This document shows, piece after piece, positions 43,472 to 52,024 of a stretch of DNA of 64,000 bases. Origin of the DNA: JAOUEA01 sp963821935 (GTDB lineage Bacteria > Actinomycetota > UBA4738 > HRBIN12); the NCBI GenBank assembly GCA_963821935.1, contig CAWGFM010000004.1, forward strand, positions 372,001 to 436,000, written 5' to 3'. Within the stretch, counting starts at the first letter, position 1. Every line of letters starts with the position of its first letter. The translations under genes were made by a program, and so were the position numbers. The notes under the pieces are model-generated. The model made no database searches and had not been told where the DNA came from. It was given only the letters and a program-made list of their open reading frames with translations.

Positions 43472-45103
43472 CTAGAAGGCGGGTACCTCTCGATAGTCGC
43501 CGAAGACCTCGATCAGGGTCTGCACGATCTCACCTTCGGTGCACATGCTTCGCGCGCAGTGCACCAGGGGCTCGATGAGGTTCGCCTCGGTCGACGCCGC
43601 TTCGGACAGGGTTCGGAGCGCCATCTCCACCGAGCCGGGGTCGCGCTCGGCTCGCATCCGTGCCAGGGAACGCCGCTGGACCGCCTCGCCTTCGGGCCCG
43701 ATCACCAATGTCTCGATCGGCTCCTCGTCGGTCGCGACGAAGGCGTTGACCCCGACCTTCACCAGATCACCGGATTCATATCGGCGTTGCTCCTCGAACG
43801 CGGCGTCGGCGATCTGCTGCTGGAACCAGCCGCGCTCGATGCCCTCGAGCACCCCCTCCAACATCGACCCCGTACCCATGTCGTCGATCCGGGCGAAGAT
43901 CTCCTCGGCATCGGCCTCGATGCGATCGGTCATCGTCTCCACGAAGTAGGACCCGCCCAGCGGGTCGATCGTGTCCGGCACCCCGGTCTCGTACGCGAGG
44001 ATCTGCTGTGTCCGAAGCGCCAGCTTCGCCGCGCCCTCGGTGGGCAGGGCCAGCACCTCGTCCAGTGCATTGGTGTGGAGCGACTGCGTGCCGCCCAACA
44101 CGGCGGCGAGCGCCTCGATCGCCGTGCGCACCACGTTGTTCATGGGTTGCTGCGCCGTGTTGGACACGCCGGCGGTCTGGGTATGGAACCGCAACCGCAT
44201 CGCGTCGGGATCGGTGACCCCGTACCGCTCCTTCAGCCACCGGGACCAGATGCGGCGAGCGGCCCGGAACTTGGCGATCTCTTCGAAGAAGTCGATGTGG
44301 CTGTTGAAGAAGAACGACAGCCCCGGAGCGAACACCGCGGGGTCGAGACCGCGGTGCAATCCCAACTCGATGTAGGCGAATCCGTCGGCGAGGGTGAACG
44401 CGAGCTCCTGCGCCGCGGTCGCGCCGGCTTCGCGGATGTGGTAGCCGCTGACGCTGACCGGGTGGAACTTGGGGCACCGCTCTGCGCAGAACGCCATGAG
44501 GTCGCCGATCAACCGCAGGTGCGGCCGAGGCGGGAAGATCCACTCCTTCTGCGCGATGTACTCCTTGAAGATGTCGGTCTGGAGCGTGCCGTCGAGGTCG
44601 GCCCACGCAACACCTTGGCGTTCTGCCGCCGCCAGGAAGAACGCGAACGCCACCGTCGCCGGGCCGCTGATCGTCATCGACGTCGTGATGTCGCCCAGCG
44701 GGATCTGGGAGAAGAGCGTCTCGAAGTCGTCGAGCGAGTCGGTGGCGACACCGCACCGCCCGACCTCGCCTTCGCTGCGCGGATCGTCGGAGTCCAGCCC
44801 CATGAGCGTGGGCATGTCGAAGGCGACGCTCAGCCCCCCCTGTCCCTGCTCCAGCAGGAACCGGTACCTCGCGTTGGTCTCGGCTGCGGTCCCGAAGCCC
44901 GCGAACTGCCGCATCGTCCATAGCCGGCCTCGGTACATCGAGGGGTAGACACCACGGGTGAATGGGTAGGCACCGGGAGCGCCCAGCTTCTCCGCGGGGT
45001 CCCAGCCTGCGAGATCCTCGGGACCCGCGAGGGCGGGTACCGGCTGGCCCGACAAGGTCCGGTGGGATCGTTCCTCGGACGGCACCCGTCGCTCCTCGCT
45101 CAT
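43472..45103 (-). CDS. Acyl-CoA (methylmalonyl-CoA type) mutase large subunit
   Basis: 543 residues, the catalytic TIM barrel of B12-dependent acyl-CoA mutases: PFTRGVYPSMYRGRLWTMRQFAGFG, SVAFDMPTLMGLDSDDP, FHPVSVSGYHIREAGATAAQELAF and FHTQTAGVSN...QPMNNVVRTA. It stops before the B12-binding domain (no DxHxxG motif), so it needs a separate small subunit, which is not in the window. The substrate could be methylmalonyl-, isobutyryl- or ethylmalonyl-CoA. ATG 45103 overlaps the meaB stop. The cobalt uptake operon starts 120 bp downstream. Confidence 0.93.
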   Translation of the reverse strand: MSEERRVPSEERSHRTLSGQPVPALAGPEDLAGWDPAEKLGAPGAYPFTRGVYPSMYRGRLWTMRQFAGFGTAAETNARYRFLLEQGQGGLSVAFDMPTLMGLDSDDPRSEGEVGRCGVATDSLDDFETLFSQIPLGDITTSMTISGPATVAFAFFLAAAERQGVAWADLDGTLQTDIFKEYIAQKEWIFPPRPHLRLIGDLMAFCAERCPKFHPVSVSGYHIREAGATAAQELAFTLADGFAYIELGLHRGLDPAVFAPGLSFFFNSHIDFFEEIAKFRAARRIWSRWLKERYGVTDPDAMRLRFHTQTAGVSNTAQQPMNNVVRTAIEALAAVLGGTQSLHTNALDEVLALPTEGAAKLALRTQQILAYETGVPDTIDPLGGSYFVETMTDRIEADAEEIFARIDDMGTGSMLEGVLEGIERGWFQQQIADAAFEEQRRYESGDLVKVGVNAFVATDEEPIETLVIGPEGEAVQRRSLARMRAERDPGSVEMALRTLSEAASTEANLIEPLVHCARSMCTEGEIVQTLIEVFGDYREVPAF

Positions 45104-46047
45104 CCTTCCGACAGGATAGCCGCAGCCCGGTACGGGTCGATCCGCCGGTGCTCGAGGCCATCGATCAGCTCGGGATCTCCGATCAGGCGGTCCGCGGCAC
45201 GCAGCCGGAATCGCTCGGCGGCAAGGCTTTCGACCTCACGGATCAGCCTGCTTCGGCGCTTGGTCCGAAGGGCGCCGGTGGCCTCCATGTGCGTTCGGTG
45301 ATCCTCGATCGCCTCCCAGAACGCATCCAAGCCCTCCCCCGTGACGGCCGTGCACACGAGGACCGGCGGATCCCAGTCACGCGCGGCGCCCAGGTGCAGC
45401 ATCTGGCGAAGCTCCCGCACCACCTCGTGCGCGCCATCGCGGTCGCCCTTGTTGACGATGAAGATGTCGGCGACCTCGAGGATGCCGGCCTTCGCCATCT
45501 GTACAGCGTCGCCCATACCGGGCGCCATCACGACCACCGCCGTGTCGGTGGCGGCCGCCACATCGACCTCCGCCTGGCCGACACCGACCGTCTCGACGAC
45601 GATGCGTTCGTAGCCGGCTGCGTCGAGGACGCGCACAGCTTCGGGGGCGGCCAGGGCCATGCCGCCCAGGTGTCCGCGGGCGGCCATCGACCGGATGAAT
45701 ACCCCCGGGTCGGTGGCGTGCTCCTGCATGCGCACGCGGTCCCCCAACAGCGCACCGCCCGTATAGGGCGACGTCGGGTCGACCGCCAGCACCGCGACCC
45801 GCAGGTCCCGCGTCCGGGCCATGGCGACCAGTCCCGTCGCGATCGTGGACTTGCCCACCCCGGGGGCACCGGTCAGACCGATCGTGACGGCCGAGCCCGT
45901 GCGCTCGTAGATCCCAGCGGACAGTGCCTCCAGGTCGGGCGATGCGTCTTCGACGGCCGAGATCGCTCGTGCCACCGCTCGACGATCTCGCGCCAGCACA
46001 CCGCGGATGAGCTCGTCGACACCCGTGCGCTCGAGGGGACCGGCCAC
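45100..46047 (-). CDS. meaB: MeaB/ArgK-family GTPase, mutase chaperone
   Basis: 315 residues, G3E-family P-loop GTPase that loads and protects adenosylcobalamin in acyl-CoA mutases. Motifs: Walker A GLTGAPGVGKSTI, switch text VDPTSPYTGGALLGDRVRM, ETVGVGQAEVD and the base-recognition NKGDRDGA. Length normal. It overlaps the mutase by 4 bp and lies 9 bp behind the PrsW-like gene. The pairing strongly supports the mutase assignment. Confidence 0.95.
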   Translation of the reverse strand: MAGPLERTGVDELIRGVLARDRRAVARAISAVEDASPDLEALSAGIYERTGSAVTIGLTGAPGVGKSTIATGLVAMARTRDLRVAVLAVDPTSPYTGGALLGDRVRMQEHATDPGVFIRSMAARGHLGGMALAAPEAVRVLDAAGYERIVVETVGVGQAEVDVAAATDTAVVVMAPGMGDAVQMAKAGILEVADIFIVNKGDRDGAHEVVRELRQMLHLGAARDWDPPVLVCTAVTGEGLDAFWEAIEDHRTHMEATGALRTKRRSRLIREVESLAAERFRLRAADRLIGDPELIDGLEHRRIDPYRAAAILSEG

Positions 46048-46056
46048 CCCGCGAGC

Positions 46057-47295
46057 CTACCCGCCCTCGTCGGCCGGAACGTCGGCGGTCGCGGGCGCGG
46101 CGCCCGGCATGGCTCGCAGTGCGTCGCGCAGCGAGCGACAGTACGCTCGCTGCCGCATGAGGGCAGGGTCGTCGGGCGCGGACACCCGCGAGGCAACCAT
46201 GGCGAGGTTCACCTGTTCGCGTTGGAGCCGATGGAGCAGCGAACCCGCCTCGGCACCCGCGCGAGCACGGATCGCGCGCCTCGCCGCACGGCGGCGGCGA
46301 GGGGACGCGAGGGATCGAAGCTCGGCTTCGGAGATGCCGGCCTGGCCGACCTCGCTCTGCAGGACCCCGTGGAGCCACCGTCGTTCACGCCGCCGAGCCA
46401 GGATCACCGCGATCGCGACGAACGCCAGCAACGGCAGCCCCTTGACCCCGGTCGCCACCGGCACCAGGAGCCAATCCGTGCCGGTCCACGGCTCGTCCGG
46501 GAACAGATCCAGCAGGGGCGAGTTCCACAGGAAATGTCCGAACACCGCCAGCGCGCAGAGGCCGGCGGCGATGAGGAAGCGTCGCCGCAACGGCTCGATC
46601 GCCCTCCGCGAGACCACCACGCCGACCGCCATGCCGACCAGCCCGGTGTACAGCACGTGGGAGTACAGTCCACTCGCCACGACCCGCAGGAAGTAGCCCT
46701 GCAGCACGCCGGAGGGCTGGCCCCCGAACACGCTCATGAAGTAGAAGACGTCCTCGACGATCGCGAACCCGAGACCGCACACGGCGCCGTAGACGAACCC
46801 GTCCATCACGTCGTCGATCTCGTCCCGGGCGATGAGGTAGATCAGGACCACGCCGCAGCCCTTCAGGATCTCCTCGACGAACGGGGCCGTGAGTGCCGCC
46901 GTCCACCGGGCGGCGAACTCCGGCCCACCGATGCGTGCCACCGTGGATCCCCAGCCGCCGTTGCCCACCGCCGAGAGCGTCGTCGCAGCCACGGCTCCCC
47001 ACACGAACGCTGCGACCACCAACGGGATCGGCTCGCGTTCGTACAGATCCAGCGAATAGACGACGAGGAGCACCGGGAGGCCATAGAGCAGGAGCAGGAA
47101 CCACGACAGCACCCATCCGGCGGGCGACATGCCCTGATAGAAGCCCTGTTCGAGCACCGACACCAGCCCGGTGATCAGCACCAGCACGATGTAGAGCCAG
47201 AACGCCGGCTGCCGCGGCTGCACGAAACGTGTGTGATGCAGACCGGCGTCACTGGGTCGACGCAGGGACGTGCCCCTGGACCGCATCGCGCTCAT
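46057..47295 (-). CDS. PrsW-family intramembrane metalloprotease
   Basis: 412 residues from ATG 47295, which overlaps the upstream stop by 4 bp. Eight or so helices carry the PrsW signatures: APFVEEILKGCGVV (the paired Glu), GFAIVEDVFYF, LYSHVLYTGLVG and GHFLWNSPLLD. PrsW cleaves anti-sigma factors in Bacillus; the target here is unknown. A basic cytoplasmic C-terminal tail of about 110 residues follows the last helix. It sits between a membrane protein and meaB, all closely packed. Confidence 0.88.
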   Translation of the reverse strand: MSAMRSRGTSLRRPSDAGLHHTRFVQPRQPAFWLYIVLVLITGLVSVLEQGFYQGMSPAGWVLSWFLLLLYGLPVLLVVYSLDLYEREPIPLVVAAFVWGAVAATTLSAVGNGGWGSTVARIGGPEFAARWTAALTAPFVEEILKGCGVVLIYLIARDEIDDVMDGFVYGAVCGLGFAIVEDVFYFMSVFGGQPSGVLQGYFLRVVASGLYSHVLYTGLVGMAVGVVVSRRAIEPLRRRFLIAAGLCALAVFGHFLWNSPLLDLFPDEPWTGTDWLLVPVATGVKGLPLLAFVAIAVILARRRERRWLHGVLQSEVGQAGISEAELRSLASPRRRRAARRAIRARAGAEAGSLLHRLQREQVNLAMVASRVSAPDDPALMRQRAYCRSLRDALRAMPGAAPATADVPADEGG

Positions 47296-47885
47296 CCCAC
47301 GATCGCCCGGTCGATCATCGTGTGCAGATCGCCGTCCACGAAAGCCAGACCGCCCTCGGGGGCGAGGCCGATGAACGCAACGCCCGATCCGGAGGCCGAC
47401 ACGACCGTCGTGACCTCTCCCTCGACCGAGATGCCCGTGCTCGCATCGACGGCCACGAACCGGAACCTGGACCCGGGCGTGCCATCGTTGAGGGTGACCG
47501 GAGTCAACTCGTCGGAGACAGACACCTGCGAGAACGTCACCTGCAGCACCTCTTCGACCACGTCCGTCGCCAGACTCTCCGCGTCGGCGGCGGCGCCCCA
47601 GTCGACGATCACCAGGGTTCCGTTGCCTCGGGTGATCGTGGTGTAGGGATGCCCCTCGGCGGCACCGGTGCCTGAGGGTTCCCAGCCCGCGATTGGCTGA
47701 AGGGAGACCACGCCGGCGAAACCGACCGGTGGACCGGCGGGTGTCGCCAGCAGCGCCGACACGACGTAGCCACCGAACGTCGTGCAGACGATGACCCCGA
47801 GCACGGCGAGCGTGGGCAACCACCGCCGCTCACGAGCACGGAGCCAGACCGCTTCGTCCGGACGGCCGGGGACGGCGCCGATCAC
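47292..47885 (-). CDS. Single-pass membrane protein with an outer domain, unknown
   Basis: 197 residues from GTG 47885. A short cytoplasmic lead with RARERRW is followed by one helix (LAVLGVIVCTTFGGYVVSALL), then about 150 outer residues with no family I know (GWEPSGTGAAEGHPYTTITRG, beta-rich in look). It overlaps both neighbours by 4 bp (GTGA at 47882-47885, ATGA at 47292-47295), so it is co-translated with the SCP2-like gene and the PrsW-like protease. It could be a substrate or partner of that protease; that is speculation. Confidence 0.7.
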   Translation of the reverse strand: MIGAVPGRPDEAVWLRARERRWLPTLAVLGVIVCTTFGGYVVSALLATPAGPPVGFAGVVSLQPIAGWEPSGTGAAEGHPYTTITRGNGTLVIVDWGAAADAESLATDVVEEVLQVTFSQVSVSDELTPVTLNDGTPGSRFRFVAVDASTGISVEGEVTTVVSASGSGVAFIGLAPEGGLAFVDGDLHTMIDRAIVG

Positions 47886-48338
47886 GGGCGATCGTCTCGA
47901 ACCGAGAGCAGCCGGGTGAGGCGAGCGACCTGGCGAGGATGCCGGACCAGGCCGCGAACCCTCAGCCGGCCGCGCACGAGGTCGGTCGCCACCGCGCGGC
48001 CTTCGGCACTGAACAGCGTCCGGGAGCCCGAACCGCAGCGGCGATGCCACCAGCGCGAGCAGGCGGTCGGACGGCGCCCGGACGTGCACGGTGGCACGAG
48101 CGTCGACACCTTCGGCCACGACGATCGCCATGGGCGTGAGGGAGATCGTGACCGCCACCTCCGCATCCGGCGCCTCGATCGACGAGACAGCGCGCGCCAA
48201 CAGGGCCGCGCGCTCGGGGTGGCGAGCCAGGTTCTGGCCCAGCAGATCACCGAGCATGCTCGCCAGGCCGCTCGGCGGCTCATCCGCGAACCTGATCGTG
48301 GGCGTCGTCGGTGTGTCGACGGGATCGGCAGCCGTCAC
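47882..48338 (-). pseudogene. SCP2-like sterol-carrier domain protein, frameshifted
   Basis: From GTG 48338 the frame encodes a start typical of SCP2-like proteins (SGLASMLGDLLGQNLARHPERAALLARAV ... VVAEGVDARATVHVRAPSDRLLALV). It leaves frame near 48020-48035. The neighbouring frame then gives FSAEGRAVATDLVRGRL and ends at a stop at 47882 that overlaps the next start. The total length (457 nt) is not a multiple of three, as expected for one extra base, perhaps in a C run of the sense strand. Reads as one about 150-residue gene. SCP2 domains bind lipids or acyl-CoA. Confidence 0.75.
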
Positions 48339-49375
48339 GGTGTCAGCACCACCTTCGTCGCCTCTCGCCGGTCGAACAGCTCGTAGGCGGCCGGTGCGTC
48401 CTCCAGCGACATCCGATGGGAGATGAGCGGCGTCGGGTCGATGGCGCCGCTGGCAACCAGCATCATCGTCCGCTCCCACCAGGCATGAACCGGACAGACA
48501 CCCGCGAATCGAACGTCCAGCGCGCGAGCCCAATAGACCCCCAGCTGCAGGTCGACCGTCTCACCCGCATACATGCCGACCACCACCACGCGCCCTCCTC
48601 GGCGAACGATGGAGATCGCCGACCGGTACGCGTCGGGGTGGCCAACCGCATCCAGGACGATGTCGGCACCGCGGTTCCCGGTCAACTCGTCCACCGCGGA
48701 CTGCGGGTTCCGCTGCCCGATATCGATGGGCAACGCCCCTGCCGCGGAGGCCAGGGCGAGGCGTCCGGGCTCGCGATCCAGCGCCAGCACGGTGGACGCT
48801 CCGGCGGTACGGAGGGCCTGCACGCAGAGCAGACCGACCGGCCCCAGGCCGACCACGGCGACCACGTCATCCTCGTCGGGGGCGGCCAGCGAGGCCGCGT
48901 AGACGGCGGTCGTGAGGATGTCACCGACGAACACCGCGTGATCGTCATCGACGCCGTCGGCGATCGACAGCAGGTTGATATCGGCCCACGGCACTCGGAC
49001 CGCTTCGGCCTGGGTACCCGGGAGATCCCCGCCGAAGGTGCCGGCCCCCAGGACCGCCGATCGATCGCACAGCTGCGTCTGGCCACGCTCGCAGAACCAG
49101 CAGCTGCCGCACGCGATGTCGAACGCCACGACCACGCGGTCCCCGGGTGAGAAGCGCGAAACGCCCGGGCCCACCGCGTCGACGATGCCGACTCCCTCGT
49201 GACCCAGCACGTCCCCGGGGGCCACGGGTGCTTTCAGATGGAAGAAGTGCAGATCCGAACCGCAGAGGGCGGCGCGGGTGATGCGAACCACCGCGTCGGT
49301 GGTCTCGAGGACCTCGGGGTCGGGCACGTCGTCCACGCGCACCGCGCCCGCGGCCTCGAACACGACCGCGCGCAT
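48335..49375 (-). CDS. Zinc-dependent medium-chain alcohol dehydrogenase
   Basis: 346 residues, MDR superfamily. Catalytic zinc ligands: Cys in ALCGSDLHF, GHEGVG block, and GDRVVVAFDIACGSCWFCERGQTQLC for the structural zinc with four Cys. Nucleotide motif VVGLGPVGLLCVQAL. Substrate is unknown; the sequence is of the threonine/formaldehyde/polyol dehydrogenase branch. It lies between two SCP2-domain genes (4-bp gap before, 4-bp overlap after), so its substrate may be lipid-like. Confidence 0.92.
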   Translation of the reverse strand: MRAVVFEAAGAVRVDDVPDPEVLETTDAVVRITRAALCGSDLHFFHLKAPVAPGDVLGHEGVGIVDAVGPGVSRFSPGDRVVVAFDIACGSCWFCERGQTQLCDRSAVLGAGTFGGDLPGTQAEAVRVPWADINLLSIADGVDDDHAVFVGDILTTAVYAASLAAPDEDDVVAVVGLGPVGLLCVQALRTAGASTVLALDREPGRLALASAAGALPIDIGQRNPQSAVDELTGNRGADIVLDAVGHPDAYRSAISIVRRGGRVVVVGMYAGETVDLQLGVYWARALDVRFAGVCPVHAWWERTMMLVASGAIDPTPLISHRMSLEDAPAAYELFDRREATKVVLTP

Positions 49376-49379
49376 GGGA

Positions 49380-49799
49380 TCAGTCCTCGTCCGGGAACCG
49401 TGTCGGCACCGTGCTGCAGAGGTGGACCAGCTCGTCCGCCGCCTTCACGTACCGCACGATCGTCGGCAGATCGCCACGCACCCGGAGCTTGCCCTGCATC
49501 ATCGCCCGGACCGGATCGAGCTCGCCGCGCACGACGTCCTTCCAGCGGGAGTACGGCGCCCCGATGACATAGGCCGCCTGCCGGCCGCGCTCCTCGTCGA
49601 CGACGCCGCCGCCCCGACACACTCCGTGCCAGAGGTCGAGGAGCCCCCAGACATCGCTGGGCATCCGCCGGTCGGGCTCGGCCTCGACCTGGAACGCGAT
49701 GTCGCCCTCCCACGTGGACGCCGCATCCCGGTAGGCCTCCGAGGCGTTGATCCGCTCGATGAGCGCCTGGAACCACGGCTCGGTGGGGAACTCATGCAC
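49380..49799 (-). CDS. SCP2 sterol-carrier domain protein
   Basis: 139 residues from GTG 49799, with GGGAGG upstream. It ends in QGKLRVRGDLPTIVRYVKAADELVHL, a typical end of the SCP2 lipid-transfer fold. No signal peptide. Probably binds a fatty acyl or sterol-like ligand. First gene of a closely packed minus-strand run to the mutase (dehydrogenase, SCP2-like, membrane protein, PrsW-like, meaB, mutase). Confidence 0.8.
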   Translation of the reverse strand: MHEFPTEPWFQALIERINASEAYRDAASTWEGDIAFQVEAEPDRRMPSDVWGLLDLWHGVCRGGGVVDEERGRQAAYVIGAPYSRWKDVVRGELDPVRAMMQGKLRVRGDLPTIVRYVKAADELVHLCSTVPTRFPDED

Positions 49800-49840
49800 G
49801 CCTATGCCTCCCTGCGCGTCGAGGCGTCAGCATACGGACG

Positions 49841-50689
49841 TCAGTCGGTCAGGAGCGGCCACAGGATGAACACGACACCGATGACGTTGAACGACATGTG
49901 AGCCACGATGCAGGACAGCAGCGTGCCGCGCCACTCGTAGATCGCCGCCAGCGCCAGCCCCGTACACACCATCGTGGCCTGCAACAGGACCGTGTCCGGC
50001 CACGGGGCGGGCACGAAGTGGACCAGCCCGAAGAGCAGCGACGAAACGGCCGCGCCCAGCCAGAACCCTTGCCGGTCGCGCAACGGACGGAACAGGATCC
50101 CTCGGAACACCAGCTCTTCGGTGATCGGAGCCACCAGCACAGCCACGATGACGGTGAGGATCTGTCCCGCCGTCGACAGGCTCTCCGTGTCGATCTGCTC
50201 TGGGGTGGTGGCCTCCTGACCGGAGATCGCGCCCAGGACGATCGCCAGGATCACGGCCACGATGAACGCGGCCCCGATGTAGACGGCAGGCCCAAGACCG
50301 ACCGCGATCGCGATCTCCTTCAGCCACTTCCCCTTCCCCGGGAGCCCGAAGACCTGGACCCATCCCGGATGGCGGATCGACAACCAGGCGACGATCGTGA
50401 CCACGGTCGCGATGTCGGCGCCGAGCGTGGCGGCGAGCTCCGGCAGGCCGGCGGCACCGGTCGCGGATACCTGATCGACACCGATCGCCAGGAAGATCGC
50501 TCCGGCGACCACCACCTGGCCGATCAGCAGGTTCCCCAGCACGAAGATGCCGATCGCACCCCAGATCGACCACGTCGCCGGGGGACCTCCGTGCAACCCT
50601 CGGAGGCCGTCGCGCTCCGCGACCGTCGCGACCGGCACCGGGGGGTCGGACCAGCCCAGATCCGGGCGGGGCGGTGGTTCGGTCGTCAT
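49841..50689 (-). CDS. CPBP-family intramembrane protease (Abi/Rce1-like)
   Basis: 282 residues, about eight helices. The catalytic pattern of the CPBP family is intact: ITEELVFRGILFRPLRD (EExxxR), LLFGLVHFVP (His) and AHMSFNVIGV (HxxxN). The first 60 residues are Pro-rich and likely cytoplasmic. Such proteases cleave prenylated or bacteriocin precursors; the target is unknown. It lies 10 bp downstream of murA and 41 bp upstream of the SCP2 gene. Confidence 0.88.
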   Translation of the reverse strand: MTTEPPPRPDLGWSDPPVPVATVAERDGLRGLHGGPPATWSIWGAIGIFVLGNLLIGQVVVAGAIFLAIGVDQVSATGAAGLPELAATLGADIATVVTIVAWLSIRHPGWVQVFGLPGKGKWLKEIAIAVGLGPAVYIGAAFIVAVILAIVLGAISGQEATTPEQIDTESLSTAGQILTVIVAVLVAPITEELVFRGILFRPLRDRQGFWLGAAVSSLLFGLVHFVPAPWPDTVLLQATMVCTGLALAAIYEWRGTLLSCIVAHMSFNVIGVVFILWPLLTD

Positions 50690-50699
50690 CGTGTACCGG

Positions 50700-51971
50700 T
50701 CACCACGGCGAGGTGGCGGGCTCGGTCATCCGCCGAACCTCGGCGCCCATGCCCTCGAGCTTGTCCTCGAAGTCCTCATAGCCACGGTCGACGTGATGCA
50801 GGTCGGCGATCTCGGTGATGCCGTCGGCGACCAGCGCGGCGATGACCATGGCCGCGCCGGCCCGGATGTCCAAGGCTCGCACCGGCGCCGCCGACAACCT
50901 CGGCATCCCTCGGATCACCGCATGATGACCTTCGGTGCGGATGTCGGCGCCCATGCGGCGGAGCTCGTCCACGTAGAGGAAGCGGCCCTCGAAGACGTTC
51001 TCGGTGGCGATACTGGTCCCCTCCGCCGTCGCCAGCATCGCCATCAGGATCGGCTGGAAGTCCGTCGCCACCCCCGGATACGGCAGCGTCACGAAGTCGA
51101 TGGCGCGCGGCCGCGTGGGCTGACGGATCCGCAACCCGCCGGGCGCGTGCTCCACGACGGCGCCGGCGTCGCTGAGCTTCTGCAGCAGCAGATCGAGGTG
51201 ATCCGCGCGTGCGCCGGCCATCGTGAGGTCGCCTCCGGTGGCCACCGCCGCCGCGGCCCAGGTGCCGGCCTCGATGCGGTCCGCGATCGTGACGTGCTCG
51301 GCGGCGACCAGCGCGTCCACACCGTCGATCTCGATCGTGCTCCCACCGGCTCCCTCGATCCGAGCTCCCATCGATGTCAGGAAACCCGCGATGTCAGCGA
51401 TCTCGGGCTCTCGAGCAGCGTTGTCGATGACGGTCGTCCCTTTGGCGCGGACCGCGGCCATCATGAGGTTCTCGGTGGCTCCGACGCTGGGGTAGTCCAG
51501 GGTGATCGCGGCGCCACGCAGGCCGTCGGTCCTGGCCACCAGGAACCCGTGCTCGGAACCGATCTCGGCGCCCATGCGCGCCAGGCCCGCGACGTGCAGG
51601 TCGATGGGTCGCGAACCGATCTCATCGCCGCCCGGCATGGCGACCCGTGCCTGACCCGCGCGCGCCAACAACGAGCCCAACACCGCAGTCGACGCGCGCA
51701 TGCGGCGGACCAATTCGTACGGCGCTTCTACCGAGGTCAGGGTCGTGGCGTCGATCGTGACCGTACCGCCGTCCCATGCCACGCCTGCTCCCAGGTGCTC
51801 CAGGACTTCGCCCATCGTGAGGCAGTCTTGGATGCGAGGCACGTTGTGCAGCACGGTGCGGCCAGGCGCCAACAAGGCGGCGGCCATGAGCTTGAGGGCG
51901 GAGTTCTTGGCGCCCGAGATCCGGACCGAACCGGACAGGCGCGCTCCTCCCGTCACCAGGAGACGTTCCAT
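50700..51971 (-). CDS. murA: UDP-N-acetylglucosamine 1-carboxyvinyltransferase with Cys-to-Asp active site
   Basis: First step of peptidoglycan synthesis: adds enolpyruvate from PEP to UDP-GlcNAc. 423 residues, full length, with the opening ISGAKNSALKLMAAALLA. In the catalytic loop the usual PGGCxIGxRP reads PGGDEIGSRPIDLH: Asp116 (codon 51624-51626) stands where E. coli MurA has Cys115, the fosfomycin target. The same Cys-to-Asp change is known in Mycobacterium and Chlamydia and makes the enzyme resistant to fosfomycin. Follows atpC by about 50 bp. Confidence 0.97.
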   Translation of the reverse strand: MERLLVTGGARLSGSVRISGAKNSALKLMAAALLAPGRTVLHNVPRIQDCLTMGEVLEHLGAGVAWDGGTVTIDATTLTSVEAPYELVRRMRASTAVLGSLLARAGQARVAMPGGDEIGSRPIDLHVAGLARMGAEIGSEHGFLVARTDGLRGAAITLDYPSVGATENLMMAAVRAKGTTVIDNAAREPEIADIAGFLTSMGARIEGAGGSTIEIDGVDALVAAEHVTIADRIEAGTWAAAAVATGGDLTMAGARADHLDLLLQKLSDAGAVVEHAPGGLRIRQPTRPRAIDFVTLPYPGVATDFQPILMAMLATAEGTSIATENVFEGRFLYVDELRRMGADIRTEGHHAVIRGMPRLSAAPVRALDIRAGAAMVIAALVADGITEIADLHHVDRGYEDFEDKLEGMGAEVRRMTEPATSPW

Positions 51972-52024
51972 GAGTCACACAGTGTAGGGGCCGGACCCGC
52001 CCGCACACGTCAAGGGAGGTCGTT

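Noticed and set aside
44962..47646. An 894-codon plus-strand frame across mutase, meaB and the PrsW-like gene
   Set aside because: Antisense shadow covering three real genes; low-complexity and no domain recognisable.
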